A stretch of 64,000 bases of DNA, from NCBI GenBank assembly GCA_934045075.1, contig OW203725.1:13762269-13826268 (forward strand). The letters run 5' to 3'. Shown here piece after piece: positions 32,206 to 43,175 of the stretch. Source of the stretch: Yponomeuta sedellus (Eukaryota > Arthropoda > Insecta > Lepidoptera > Yponomeutidae). The notes under the pieces were generated by a model. It searched no databases. It was not told the DNA's origin and was given only the letters and a program-made list of their open reading frames with translations. Made by a program: the position numbers and the translations under genes. The first letter of the stretch is position 1. Each line of letters opens with the position of its first letter.

Positions 32206-33305
32206 TGCCACGGCGATGAAACATGAGTGCACGGCAATGAAACAAGCGTCCACGGCAATGAAATAACTGTGCCATAGGAATGAAAGAATCAAACCACGGA
32301 AATGAAAACATATTTTATTTCTCCGAGAGGGAAATGCAAACCCAGATATGGGTCGTTTCTTAATTTTTGACGTCTTTTTTTTTCAGCCAATCTTTTTCTC
32401 TCCTTTCTCTCCTCCTCAGATAATTTTGGTTTGGGCATCTTGGCATCTTAAAAATAAACAATCCATTATTAAAATCAGACTGCAGTATGTGCTGGTGCGT
32501 TCGTTTGTGAGGGTGTATTATACGATTGATAAAGTACTAAATGTTACCAAAAGATGATAAAATACATTTTCTTTACCTAATCATAACATGGCGATGAAAA
32601 CAAAAGTCACGGAAATGAAATACTTGGCCACGGCAATGAAAATAATTTGTTTTATAAAGCATGGCAATTAATTTTCTTTCATTGATGTGTCTTTTTTTTC
32701 ATTACCATAGCAAATTTCGGCCACGGAAACCACAGCAATGAAAACACGGTGATGAAAATCGAGGCAATAAATAGAAATAACAAAAAATCTATTAACTATT
32801 CGACAAAATAAACACTTGACAAATAATCATAAGAGAAATAGCGTTCTATCGAATGTTTACTTAAGATGACAATCTTAATTTAAATAGAAGTTATACCTAT
32901 CCACGGCAATGAAAAAAAAAATGTCCAGCAACAAAAAAAAATATTGACTTAACGAATATCGCGAAAACGCAGGCACGTGCGAATGTCCTTTTGCGACGAG
33001 CACTTAGGCGGCATTAAACACAAACGTTTCGCGCACCGGGGATGGGAAACAAGTCGTTAGGTAAAACAATATACTTACTTGAACATGATTAGGACACGGC
33101 GATTAACGGTAGTTCTGGGACAGATACATTTTTATTAACCATTCGTTGTACTGTGTAAATATTTCAATAAATGTATTTCGTAACAATACTTTGACTATTA
33201 ATGTATCAAATAGAATTAGTTTTTAGTACAAAGAACCAATAGATGTTTATCAATAAAGAATAATACACAAGGTGACGTGCGGACAAACATGGCAATGAAA
33301 GATTT
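32206..33305 (+). repeat. Dispersed CCACGGCAATGAAA motif array
   Basis: At least twelve variants of CCACGGCAATGAAA (also CACGGAAATGAAA, CATGGCGATGAAA) occur in about 1.1 kb. They are densest at 32206-32310, 32585-32645 and 32710-32770, with further copies at about 32900 and 33290. Spacing varies (about 17-35 bp in clusters) and the intervening sequence differs each time. A few inverted copies exist (TTTCATTACCATAGC at about 32696). The spacing is too irregular for a simple satellite. Confidence 0.75.
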
Positions 33306-33907
33306 CGGGATTAAATTTTTTTTTTTTGGAGTATCCATTATTCTTATTAACAAAATGTTTAGTGCTACACATAGATTACCATATCATCTAACCGTAAAAA
33401 AATGTTAGAACATTAACACTTTCTTTTTTATTACCAATTTCATTGGTGCCACGCAATTTTTAGTTCCGGGAAATTCACCCTAATGTGGAAACCTATGCTG
33501 CATATTATGTGCCCTGTAAGTTACTGGGCGACCGACCTTCGCTTGCTTACCTGTACTCCTACATGAGACTGATGTTATTGGCCCAGGACAAAATAAAATA
33601 GAAATTGCCATATCTCTGTAATTTTTACATTTAATGAAATGGAGATGTTTCCGAGATTATTATTAAGTGTATTTTTTTATTCCTGACGAATGGTGCTATG
33701 TATTTGCAACATATACATAGGTACCAAAATGAATCTCCTTCTATCTTTGTATACAGTACAGGTATTTTGCTCAACAATTTTGGAGTTTTTCCATCCATCT
33801 AACTAATCGGGGTTAAGATTTAGCTGCCTAATTGACTGCTGATAATTGTTTGATGTCATCCAATACACAAGTATCGCAGTGTCTGTTATCGAAAAATTTG
33901 TGATCAG

Positions 33908-34212
33908 AGTGCTTAGTGCGAGTTTGACAGATCCAATCGAATAACTTTACTACCGCGTTAATCGAGCATTGAGTATTGAGTATGAGTAAGTTAACCGTTC
34001 GAACTGGCAAAACGCTGTCACAGTACAACTCGCACTCGCGTTTATTCGTGTTTTGGCTGGTAAACGTGTTCACTTCTCAACGTAAACCATTACAACTCGC
34101 ACTCAGCAATTTTAATTTCCATACTTGTCGCTAGGTGGCGCTTCCTCGATGCCATAGAAATATGAGTTTACGTTAACGCGATCGAGTAGTTAAAAAACTC
34201 GCACTAAGCACT
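33908..34212. mobile_element. 305-bp TIR element (MITE), copy 1
   Basis: It starts AGTGCTTAGTGCGAGTTT and ends with the exact reverse complement. Reverse-complemented, it is nearly identical along its length to 61175-61479. Flanks are CAG on the left and CTG on the right. It encodes no protein. A PIF/Harbinger-like 3-bp target is possible but unproven. Most of 34213-34690 next to it holds nothing recognised. Confidence 0.85.
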
Positions 34213-34698
34213 CTGGGCGTTATCACGTAAATTCTCCACTATACGTATTGGAGTTGTGCGATTAGCCTTCTCCGACATGTCAAATACAAACATATTTTGA
34301 CACTTTGGAGTAAGTCTGACGGTTTGTTTGTTACACTTTACATTCATTAGACGAAAAATGACATTACCTAGCAAAAACTTTAATGGGTCTAAAATGTGTT
34401 CCTTAATCTTTTCCAATTTATAAGAGCACGACGATTCAAGAAACACGGCATGCAACCGAGCAATAGAGAAAAATTGAGTTGAATATTAAATGCAATATTT
34501 TACTTTCCGACACTCTTAAACTATGTACCTACGTAGGTGGTACCTACATAGAAAACTTACAAAATAAATGTGTATGTATACATAAGTAAACTGTAAGTTA
34601 TTTGGTATTTTTCGTCATCAAAACCGTTTATTTTCCACCTTTAGCAGAGCCCACCCACAAAATGTTGTCATAATCATCGTCATCAACCCATTGAGTGA

Positions 34699-35217
34699 AT
34701 GAGTCAGGGGTCAATATTGGGTCCGATGTTGTTCTCAATAATGATAAAATCTGTCAGCAGTCTTAAGGGACTCTACATGCTTTTATATGCCGATGATTTA
34801 AAACTTTGTTGTTGCCGTTGCCGTTGTTGTAGACAATCAAAGTGTTTGTTTCCTTCAGGAAGACATAGAGTCCATTTTAACTTGGAGTTTAAGAACAAAT
34901 TAAGCTTTAATGTAGCTAAGTGCTACATGATGTCGTTCACTCGGTCTCCCTGTCCGATTGACGCAAATTACAAGCTCGGAGGGCAAATAATACAGAGAGT
35001 TTTTACTCTAAAGGACCTTGGTGTAACTTTTAACACTAAACTAACCTTTCACGACCATGTAATTTCCTTGGCAGCCGAAGGGTTTAAGAGGCTGGGCTTT
35101 GTTTCGAGAAATGCCCGTGAATTCTGTAGGCCTCAAACTACCCAATTGCTTTATACTTCCCTTGTACGAAGCAAGCTTGAGACTAGCGCTTGCGTTTGGA
35201 ACCCGCATGAAGACAAG
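34699..35217 (+). pseudogene. Jockey-like reverse transcriptase fragment, N-terminal half
   Basis: Visible motifs are SQGSILGPMLFSI, LLYADDLKL (catalytic YADD), KDLGVTFNTKLTFHDH, KRLGFVSRNAREF and LVRSKLETSACVWNPHED. A short cysteine/arginine-rich stretch after YADDLKLC marks local decay. It has no endonuclease, so the element was truncated at its 5' end on insertion. It ends where the mariner begins. Confidence 0.85.
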
Positions 35218-35284
35218 TACGAGGGCTGCTACTTATGTATGCGGAATAGAAAAAATAAACAAATGTATATGGCTAAATATGCTT

Positions 35285-36340
35285 TTATTGTTTTTCAAAG
35301 TATTCTCCACTATGATCGATGCACTTTTGCATTCGATGAAACCAATTTGTAAAACACTTTTTCCACTCCAATTGAGGTATCTCCAAAACGTGCTGTTTGA
35401 ACGCATCTACGGCATCTTCACGGGTCGAAAATCGTTGACCACGTAATTTATTCTTTACATTTGGGAATAAATAGAAATCATTGGGAGCCAAATCAGGGCT
35501 GTACGGTGGATGACCCATCAATTCTATTTTTTAACCATCCAAAAATGTAGTTGTTTCCTGAGATGTATGACAGCTGGCATTGTCATGGTGAAGTATGATT
35601 CTGCGTCGCTGGTTGTTTTGGCGTATTTCTACAAATACTTCCGGCAAACAAATGGTCGTGTACCACTCCGAATTAACCGTTCTGCGATTCTCCAGTGGTA
35701 TTGTAGCCACATGGCCATTAATACCAAAAAAGCAGGCCACCATTTGCTTTACAGTGCTTTTTGCACGAGCCACTTTCGTAGGGTTCGGCTCATTTTAAAA
35801 CACCCAAACTGTTGATTGTTGTTTAGTTTCGGGATCGTACGCGTAGATCCAGGATTCGTCACCTGAGTAGATATTATAAACAGATTTTGAGTCGCCTCCG
35901 TTGAATTTTTATAAGGTTTTCTTGCACCATTCGACGCGAGCATCTTTTTGATCCTGAGTTAAGTTGTGCGGGATCCAACGCGAACAAATTTTTTTTACAG
36001 ACAAATGTTCATGTACGATCCTATGAATGCTCGTCATACATATGCCCGTCAGAATAGCCTCTATCTCGCGATACGTAACATGGCGGTCTTGCATTATTAG
36101 TTTTCGCACAGCTTCAATATTTTGTGGCACTACCACCGATTTCGGGCGACCTTCTTTAACTTCGTCCGTGAGCTTACTGCGCCCGCGATTAAACTCACTA
36201 AACCAGTGATACACAGTCGTTTTTGATGGAGCTTCACCACCAAAAGTCGAAGTTAGTTGATCTACGCACTGTTGTTGCGTTAAACCACGTCGAAAATCGT
36301 AATAAATCATAGCACGAATATTTTCACGAGTGAGTTCCAT
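35285..36340 (-). pseudogene. mariner transposase, frameshifted
   Basis: It starts at ATG 36340 with the paired helix-turn-helix N terminus (MELTRENIRAMIYYDFRRGL, later TTVYHWFSEF and EGRPKSVV). It reads intact to about 35912 (WCKKTL). The central part is broken by frameshifts. Catalytic motifs survive in pieces: LHHDNASCHTS at about 35570 and HPPYSPDLAPNDFYLFP at about 35500, the D,D34D signature. The C terminus ends at about 35285. It cannot make an active enzyme. Confidence 0.9.
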
Positions 36341-36400
36341 TTTTTCAGCGATATGACATTTTAAACCCAACAAAAACAAAATACTAACGTATTAGTATTG

Positions 36401-37157
36401 TGTCGGTCATGTACGAAGTACGATTAAGATACGTTACCATGCAATGACCAAAAGGAAACGTTTCCCAGTAATAATCGGACATTCGGTCTATTCGTTCATT
36501 GCTCTCGCGATCACGGATTGGCTGAATGAATAAATGAACCGGACCGGGTGACGAATATGGCCGAGAGCGAACGAACGCTGCATGAGAGAGTGTGGTGATT
36601 GAACTGAACGGAGCGAAATTGTTTCGATCGGTCTCCCTTCGGCCGGTCGGTCTTTTCCGAACTTTAGAAGTAGGTCGTATGTCGTAGCAGTAAAGATTGT
36701 TTTTACTTGTTTTGTTTTTTGTTTCATTCATTGTGTCAATTCTGCTGGTTCGCGCGCTAATCCAATTAGGTACTTTTATAAAAGTAATACCGTGTTGTTT
36801 TCTTGATGTTAGTTTCTCTAACGAATATAACATAATATTTTCACTGTGTTATTATACTGAATTATTGGTGAAGGAGATTTTTCTGTTTCGTGCGCTTTGG
36901 GACCCTTATTTCTGTGGTAGTAATCTTGTTCTGCGAGCTACTTTTGTTCTTTGCAAATAACAAAAGTAGCTTACGATAATCTAGATGGTAATAATTAAGT
37001 ATTTCATTGTACGTAGGAAAAAAAACTACTCGAACTAAAAATATTTTTTTGATTGATTTTTATCATAGTACTTCTAATATAATGGTGGCACGGCAACATT
37101 AAAACTATTAATCATGAATTGATGGTCCTGTAAAAATACAGATATTAAAAAAAAACA
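36401..37157. mobile_element. Probable solo LTR (757 bp) inside the mariner
   Basis: It starts TGTCGGTCATG and ends AAAAACA. It is flanked by an exact 5-bp duplication TATTG (36396-36400 and 37158-37162). It contains no coding domain and includes a 13-bp hairpin (AGCTACTTTTGTT arms) at about 36937-36972. TG/CA ends with a 5-bp duplication fit an LTR left after recombination. The family is unknown. Confidence 0.55.
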
Positions 37158-37310
37158 TATTGTATGGCTGAAAGGTCAAAACGTGAACGTTGAAATGGTT
37201 CTACTATGAGGTCCTAATAGTACTCATATACAGTACTAGTACACTGTCTCAAATGTAACAGTACGGAGCGATCTTTAAGATGTCCGAGCAGGCCCAATAC
37301 TATAACGTAT

Positions 37311-37779
37311 TAGCCTTGGGTAACTCAAGAGCCAGATATGAGTGGACACACAACTACCTCACCGTCAAGTGTGTCCCATTCATATCCCAGAGATGTCAAC
37401 TATATCTGGCTCCCTCACACACTCTCAACTCAGTACGGTAGTCATCTCCTGCTACTTTATCCAGCTCACACACAATGCGCGAGAGCGAGATCAACATCGT
37501 CTGACATTGGTTACATTCGGCCGCATTTCTCGTCGTAACCAACGAGCGATGAGAGAAAGTTCACCAAAAGAAACGTGTGATCTGGATAAAGTAGGGAATA
37601 GGTAGACTAGACTGACTCACTACTTGTGTCTCTTGTTTCCACACACACTTAGTTGATTGGACGTCGTGTGAGCTAGGACACAAGTGGTGAGCGAGATATG
37701 ATAGAGATATAGTGTGTCTCGGTGAGCAAAGATATGAGATTTAACAACTCCCTCTAAGGACACACTTTGCCCAAGTCTA
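37311..37779. mobile_element. hAT-like MITE inside the mariner
   Basis: The ends are TAGCCTTGGGTAA and the complement of TAGACTTGGGCAA. The flanking 8-mers are TAACGTAT (37303-37310) and TAACGTAA (37780-37787), 7 of 8 identical. Length is 469 bp and it is non-coding. An 8-bp duplication with TAG-type ends suggests the hAT superfamily. Confidence 0.6.
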
Positions 37780-38087
37780 TAACGTAAATAAGAGAAAAAT
37801 ATTAGCGGCCAGTATTTAAAAAAAGAACGAATTTGACCATGGAGGTCAGACATTGCGTTTAAAATTATTGGAATCCCAGATTCCGCATACATAAGTAGCA
37901 GCCGTAGATAGAGTAGAACTAACTCCCTCTACCACAGAACATAAAAAAAGAGTAGAAGTCGTAAGTGGGCGGTGCCCGCGAGCCTCACATTAGCAATGTA
38001 TTGCCTATGCGTAGTCGGTGACAGTTTTGTTTACTTCAGTTGCCGTGCGCATCTAGTAAAGAAAAAAATAGTGAAAACTTGATTAAA

Positions 38088-38167
38088 ATGCCTTGTTGTG
38101 CTGTGTTAGAGAGCAAAAATAAAAGCTGGGGACTAAAATATACCGATCATGCCGTAATATTTCATCG
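38088..38167 (+). pseudogene. THAP-domain exon 1 of P-like element A
   Basis: ATG 38088 opens MPCCAVLESKNKSWG, then YTDHAVIFHR, ending in a split arginine codon before a GTAAG donor. This is the start of a THAP C2CH finger, but the second cysteine pair position is substituted. The matching second exon (from about 38688) is frameshifted in this copy, so the gene is dead. Confidence 0.7.
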
Positions 38168-39136
38168 GTAAGACGTACTTCATTGTATTTTTAATTAAAT
38201 TTGTAATGACATGAACATGGAAACCAATCCGAAAATGAGAAAGTGAAACCACCTTTATTTACTAGTTAGTAAAGTTAAATTTTCATCGAAGAAAGTGTAC
38301 CTTCTCTAGAAATTTCTGTCATAATTTGAATTCTACTCAATTACGGATGGGGGCACACATGATAAAAATCTATCGATAAATTGTCTATGACTTAGTAGTC
38401 ATACATACTTAATGGTACTTAGGTATTGTAAATTCCAATTCATCTAGGCTGGTCGTTGTGCATGTGATAACTGTCATTGGAGCTCATACATTTCTACTTT
38501 TTATACAAGACATGACATGAGCACATAGATCGCGAAATAGTTTTTCTTCACCAGTTTATCAGTGACTGAAATATCTAAGAAACTATCAGAGTAATTTTCA
38601 TGTTACCCCGTTGACAACAGAAAACCGAGGCAATGTTACGACAATCCTATCGGAATCAAAACAATTTGGAAGTGAGTTTTCGTTTAGTTTTCTAAGCAAC
38701 CGGATACGATATTAAAATGGATGGCAGCGACAAGAAGGCAAAATTGGTTCAAAACGACGATGAGCGCAATATATTCAGAGCATTTTCATGAACACTTCAT
38801 AAAAACTAAAAATGGCGGAAGGTGGCACTTATGTGATGCAGCAATACCAGAAAAAATGTACTTCACTTCCGTATTAGACTCTTGCGTATAAATGAAATAT
38901 ATTAGTACCATTATCAATAAAATTAGTATAACGTATGAAACATGGCGTACAGATAGACAAAGATCTGAATTGAGTCATAGTATACATGATATTTCCCGTG
39001 TTATAATTTCTAACGCCCGCGAAGCAGCGGGTCATAGCTAGTTTTAAATAAGAGATAACATTTTAAAATTTGAAATTTACCACATTGTTGTATTTGTGCG
39101 TCTATCTACCTTATTAGTGTTAATTCTTTTTTAATA

Positions 39137-39578
39137 CAGTTGCTAAAAAAGTGGCGTATTACAGGGACGTATAGCGTGCGAGATGTGGGCTATTACACAC
39201 TCGTGTTTTTTTTTTACCTTTCCCGCACTCGTGCGTTTTCTTTCTCAAAAATAATGTCTAATAAAAAGAAAGACCAATCATGAAGGTTTTACAAAAAAAA
39301 AAAACATAGAAGTTTTTGAGCTGCTAATTTATTTCAATATCAGATTTAATGATTTGATTGAATGAGTTAAGTTAGGTTTCATTTCATTTCATCTCATTAA
39401 ATTTCATTTTCATTTCAAATCAATAAAAAAATTCTTCTGAAGACTAGGCTGTATGGGCATAGTTCCCTTTGCCTACTAGAGTGGGTGAAGAAAAATAATC
39501 TCTGCTTATATTTTTTTACGGTTGGCGCAATTTTCCAAATAATTTTTCTTTATTAAATTGCTTATTTTTTCGCAACTG
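39137..39578. mobile_element. Tc1/mariner-type MITE inside P-like element A
   Basis: The inverted ends are CAGTTGC followed by an A-run (TAAAAAA on the left, GAAAAAA on the right), flanked by TA on both sides (39135-39136 and 39579-39580). It is 442 bp and non-coding. Copy B of the host element lacks it, which supports a separate insertion. Confidence 0.6.
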
Positions 39579-40277
39579 TATTAAAAATAGTCGTTCAGTT
39601 CAGTACACGTGCGGAACCGTCATTGCAACTTGTTACGACTGTCAACCCTCGCCTTCGGCTGCGCCTCGGCTCGGGTAGACATATGTCGGAACTCAATGAC
39701 AGCCTTTCCGCACTTGTAATGATATTATATTTTACAAAAGATAATGTAGAAAAGATGCATTTTCTACCAGTCAACCCGCAGGCAAAAAGAAATAGCTAAA
39801 ATACTTCTAAGTACCAGTATCCATATTCGGCCGTTAATGTGTAAACTGTTTGTACGAGTATAATTTGTCGATAGGTCGACAAACTAGAACTTGCATTGTC
39901 CCTTCCCAAACTGAGAATGTACTTGTTTTTCAATTTTGAACTTTATGTCTTACTAGGTAAAAGTTATTTTCGGTCCGACGCGGCGGTAGTTCCATCTAGT
40001 GTAAAGTAGCGTTACTACAAAATGTCAACCTTAATTTCATCATTGTCATTTGACTTTGATCATTGTTAACAATACAAAAAGGCGCATATTTTAATTGAAA
40101 CTTTTATGATGTACACCTTTTCGGCATTGACTTTATTTACCAATGGCAGCTTGGCATTCCTAGTGTGCGTTTGGTTTGTAATTATCAGTTTGGTTACACT
40201 GGTTTTCGTACTAATGTGTCATGTCGCTACTTCTACTCTTTTTTTATGTTCTGTGCCCTCTACGGTAGCAGCCTATG

Positions 40278-40721
40278 TATATACTAATGCAAGAAAAGGT
40301 TCAAAAAATGTTCTTAAGGTCTCTCTACAAGGCTAAGCATAGAGTTTACCCATTCATGTACCCCACAAAATTCCTATTGGGAACACTAGGCTTTAATTCC
40401 TTGGAGACGAGACGTAGTAGAGACCAGTTACTTATAGCTATTAAAATTCTGCGTGGGAAGGTCGACTGCCCAACTCTACTAGAGAGACTACTCCGGCTGA
40501 ACGTGCCTACCCGCTTTCGGTATGGCCCAAGGAGGCTCAGGGCTCTTTTCAGTGAGGAGCGAGCTCGTACTAGAGCTCGCCACTGGTCCCCGCTGAACCG
40601 CACCCTTGCCCGATTGAACCAGTTGCAATGCGGGCGGCTCCCCACGCCGATATCTTTAGCAGTCATGAGAGTCAACTTAAGAAGGAATGTCTGGCGATTT
40701 GTGAGGAAAATGAAACAGTGA
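40278..40721 (+). pseudogene. Jockey-like reverse transcriptase, C-terminal part
   Basis: It continues the 34699-35217 fragment: LMQEKVQKMFLRSLY, YPFMYPTKFLLGTLGFNSLE and a basic C terminus RRNVWRFVRKMKQ before the stop at 40719-40721. The open stretch is undamaged for about 147 codons. A displaced ATG at 40275 belongs to the mariner remnant and is not a true start. Confidence 0.85.
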
Positions 40722-40742
40722 GATTTCTCTAATTGGATTGAC

Positions 40743-41152
40743 ATTTTATTGATACTTTTGTGACAAAATTTAATTTTGTTTGATAATTATCGTTTTAATG
40801 GAATTAATTTATTGACATATGAATGGATTGTAGTTTAAATTTTGTTTTTGTATTAATTTTAATTTCAAATTAAATGTTTCATTTTATTGATACTTTTGTG
40901 ACAAAATTGAATTTTGTGTGATAATTATCGTTTTAATGGAATTAATTTATTGACATATGAATGGATTGTAGTTTAAATTTTGTTTTTGTATTAATTTTAA
41001 TTTCAAATTAAATGTTTCATTTTATTGATACTTTTGTGACAAAATTGAATTTTGTGTGATAATTATCGTTTTAATGAAATTAATTTATTGACATACGAAT
41101 GGATTGTAGTTTAAATTTCGTTTTTGTATTAATTTTAATTTCAAATTAAATG
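40743..41152 (+). repeat. 138-bp tandem repeat, about three copies, in LINE 3' UTR
   Basis: Units start at 40743, 40881 and 41019 with ATTTTATTGATACTTTTGTG and differ by only a few bases. Each contains GATAATTATCG and a long AT-rich part. They lie between the stop codon and the poly-A tail of the Jockey-like LINE, so they are part of its 3' UTR. Confidence 0.92.
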
Positions 41153-41372
41153 TAAAGTAAATTGTACATATGTATATAATTTAAACGTTCTAATTCTTTG
41201 TTATTTTTAAATGTTATATGTAAGTATAATGTAAATAATGTATAATGTTTAATGCAATTAATTGCGCAATAGTTTTAACTGTAATGTAATTATTTTTCAT
41301 GCAATAAAAAATAAAAAAAAATGTCCCCTCCGAGGAGCACGGGTCTTTCCCCTATGGAATGTATAAGCCATA

Positions 41373-41838
41373 GGGCGATTTTGCACTACACGGAATTTTA
41401 CTGTCCTAACATCCGATTTTTTACGGTCCGAAGTGGCATGAAAAAAACGGATGATTGGCTTGTGCACTTGTCCGTCTTTACTCGGATGATAGGTACGCCT
41501 CAGTTTAGGGCAGTCTGGCGAAACTTCAAAAGAAAAAGCAATGTACGAAACGCCCGTAAATTTTAATGGCGGTACAACCTGACTACAACCCGACTTTGTT
41601 AGGAAGATACGAAACGTCTTAGAACAATTATTATTCTGAGTGCACAAGCATAAACACGTTTTTCATTGCTGTCATTTCGGAACGGAAAAAACCGTTCCGG
41701 AATGGGGAAAAGTAAAATGTCGGACGGTAAATTTACGTATAGTGCACAAACTAGTATATACATTATATGGCGTGGCATATAGGACCGTAAAAAATCGGAC
41801 TGCCGGACAGTAAAATTCCTTGTAGTGCACAATCGCCC
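41373..41838. mobile_element. MITE with about 57-bp imperfect terminal inverted repeats
   Basis: The left end GGGCGATTTTGCACTACACG, continuing to ACGGTCC at about 41432, pairs with the reverse complement of the right end (ATTTTTTACGG... to GGGCGATTGTGCACTACAAG). There are few mismatches. It is 466 bp and non-coding. ATA-like bases flank both ends but the duplication is unclear. Several short frames on both strands mirror each other through the symmetry. Confidence 0.8.
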
Positions 41839-43039
41839 ATACTCCACCACTAAATGTAGAGAAAAACAAAAAATACTGTAGCACCATAAAGTGATATCGA
41901 AGCGTACGAAATCATTTCAAATAAATTAGACATGGTTTTAGACATACAAATAGCATTACCTATTTGTTATATTATATTGCTTAGTCAGTATTATATTGCT
42001 TAGTCAATTTGCTGAGCATGTTATCGTAACATTTTTAGAGCAAGTTTTGAGATGCATAGGAAATATGTTGCAGGAATAGTTATTGCATTGTGTGCAAGTA
42101 CCTATTCTGTAAGCTCTTGATTGTTGTGCAATCAGTATTTTTGCTGCGCCAATAATAAGATCAGATCAGAATGTTCTAACTGTTCTACCAAGTTACACAG
42201 AAAACATTTTTTGTTTCAATTTAAAGAAAAAAAATGATGCAATGTACAGGTAAAATTTACATAATAATATCAAGTATAATGTGTAAATTTTCGAATAAAT
42301 TCTCCTTGTAGGACGAGCGTAATATCCATTTATAATAAAGTAAAACAGTTTTTCTATCCTTTAATCTGACATCTGTAAATGTAGAGATAGGCAAATGGAA
42401 TAAAATATATCGTAACGATATTTTTCAAATGTATCAACGAAAATCATCGTAATCTCGACATTTTTGCCGAGTACGATTTTAAAACGGTTGCAAAACAAAT
42501 GCAAAGGAACACACACAGATATACAGTGACACAACCTTACCACTCCTCATAGCACCACTGTGCACAGACGGCATAAAGGTAAATACATGTCATAACAATA
42601 AAGGGACTGAATAACTATTAATAGCCAATTTAGTTCTTACATCAATATTACAATTTAGCTCTTCCAGGGGTTGTTAATACGACCATAAATCTTCTTTTCC
42701 TGCCTGTTTTAGAAAGAAACTATCTGTTTGTGTCTTTGACCTATTCATATTCAGTTCAACCTCGAGGCTTGCAGTGCTGAGATCTTGCAGCATGAGATAA
42801 TTATTAGGAAAATATTAAATTACTATTATTATTTTCAAAATTGGACCACTGTTTGCATCTCTCTCGTACGATGAGAGGCAATATTCTGAGACCTCAGAAC
42901 AATTATTTTTCTGAGGTGTACACAATGGTGTGAAAAATGGTGTACACGGTGCAATAGTGTGTAGTAGCGGACCTCAGTTCAGAATAAGAACTAAAGCATA
43001 GAAGGAGCCGTAAAATAAAAAGTAATTATTGAATAGCTT
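41839..43039. other. AT-rich intergenic sequence
   Basis: No gene is visible. A short direct duplication TATTATATTGCTTAGTCA occurs at about 41970-42005, and a small GAGACCTCAG/CTGAGGT hairpin at about 42888-42920. Nothing else was recognised. Confidence 0.5.
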
Positions 43040-43175
43040 TCCTTGTAGCCCCCGCAGAACACAATGGCCCATGCTGGCCCACTGCTCGCCATTGCCATTG
43101 CAATGACGAGCAGTGGTCCAGCATGGGCCATTGTGTACTGCGGGCTTTACGACGCAGGTCATGATCTACAAGGGG
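43040..43175. repeat. Foldback repeat with GGCCCATGCTGGCCCACTGC arms
   Basis: Arms at 43051-43088 and 43108-43144 are nearly perfect complements across about 37 bp, with a 19-nt loop. An outer pair CCTTGTAG/CTACAAGG (43041-43048 and 43168-43175) extends the fold. Related half-copies occur at 45808-45880 and 46658-46700, so it is an interspersed family. Confidence 0.8.

Larger units (their letters stand above)
35220..37904 (-). mobile_element. mariner (Tc1/mariner, D,D34D) element with two secondary insertions
   Basis: Inverted ends share GGCTGCTACTTATGTATGCG plus GAAT: left at 35225-35248, right at 37880-37903. Both are next to TA (35218-35219 and 37905-37906). The transposase relic is on the minus strand. 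The 2.7-kb length shrinks to about 1.45 kb, normal for mariner, once the solo-LTR-like insertion (36401-37157) and the hAT-like insertion (37311-37779) are subtracted. A second degenerate GTAGCAGCC end lies at about 40264-40272 across the neighbouring P-like insertion, so the right border is partly duplicated. Confidence 0.82.
37933..40255 (+). mobile_element. P-superfamily-like element, family 1 copy A (decayed)
   Basis: The terminal inverted repeats are 27 bp, beginning CACAGAACATAAAAAAAGAG, perfect at both ends. They are flanked by an exact 8-bp duplication CCCTCTAC (37925-37932 and 40256-40263). A two-exon THAP zinc-finger N terminus lies 155 bp from the left end. No catalytic domain was found, so it is non-autonomous. 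Copy B at 48750-51017 is colinear. Copy A contains a Tc1-type MITE (39137-39578) and about 150 bp more that copy B lacks. CA...TG ends, the 8-bp duplication and THAP together indicate the P superfamily. Confidence 0.83.
34691..41321 (+). mobile_element. 5'-truncated Jockey-like LINE, interrupted by about 5 kb of other transposons
   Basis: Reverse transcriptase coding sequence runs from about 34691 to 35217. It stops at a mariner inserted at TA, and the C-terminal coding part resumes at 40278. A 3' UTR with a 138-bp tandem repeat follows, then AATAAA at 41303 and an A-rich tail at 41309-41321. The broken codon context (HEDKY before, LMQEKVQK after) matches the continuous run found in Jockey-group proteins. 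The insertions therefore separate two halves of one element. Confidence 0.82.

Noticed and set aside
32206..33305. CRISPR-like array
   Set aside because: Repeats are degenerate 14-mers with irregular spacing in a eukaryotic genome full of introns and transposons; no cas genes.
36384..36833. 149-codon minus-strand frame
   Set aside because: It lies within the putative solo LTR, lacks any domain and is overlapped by another unrelated frame.
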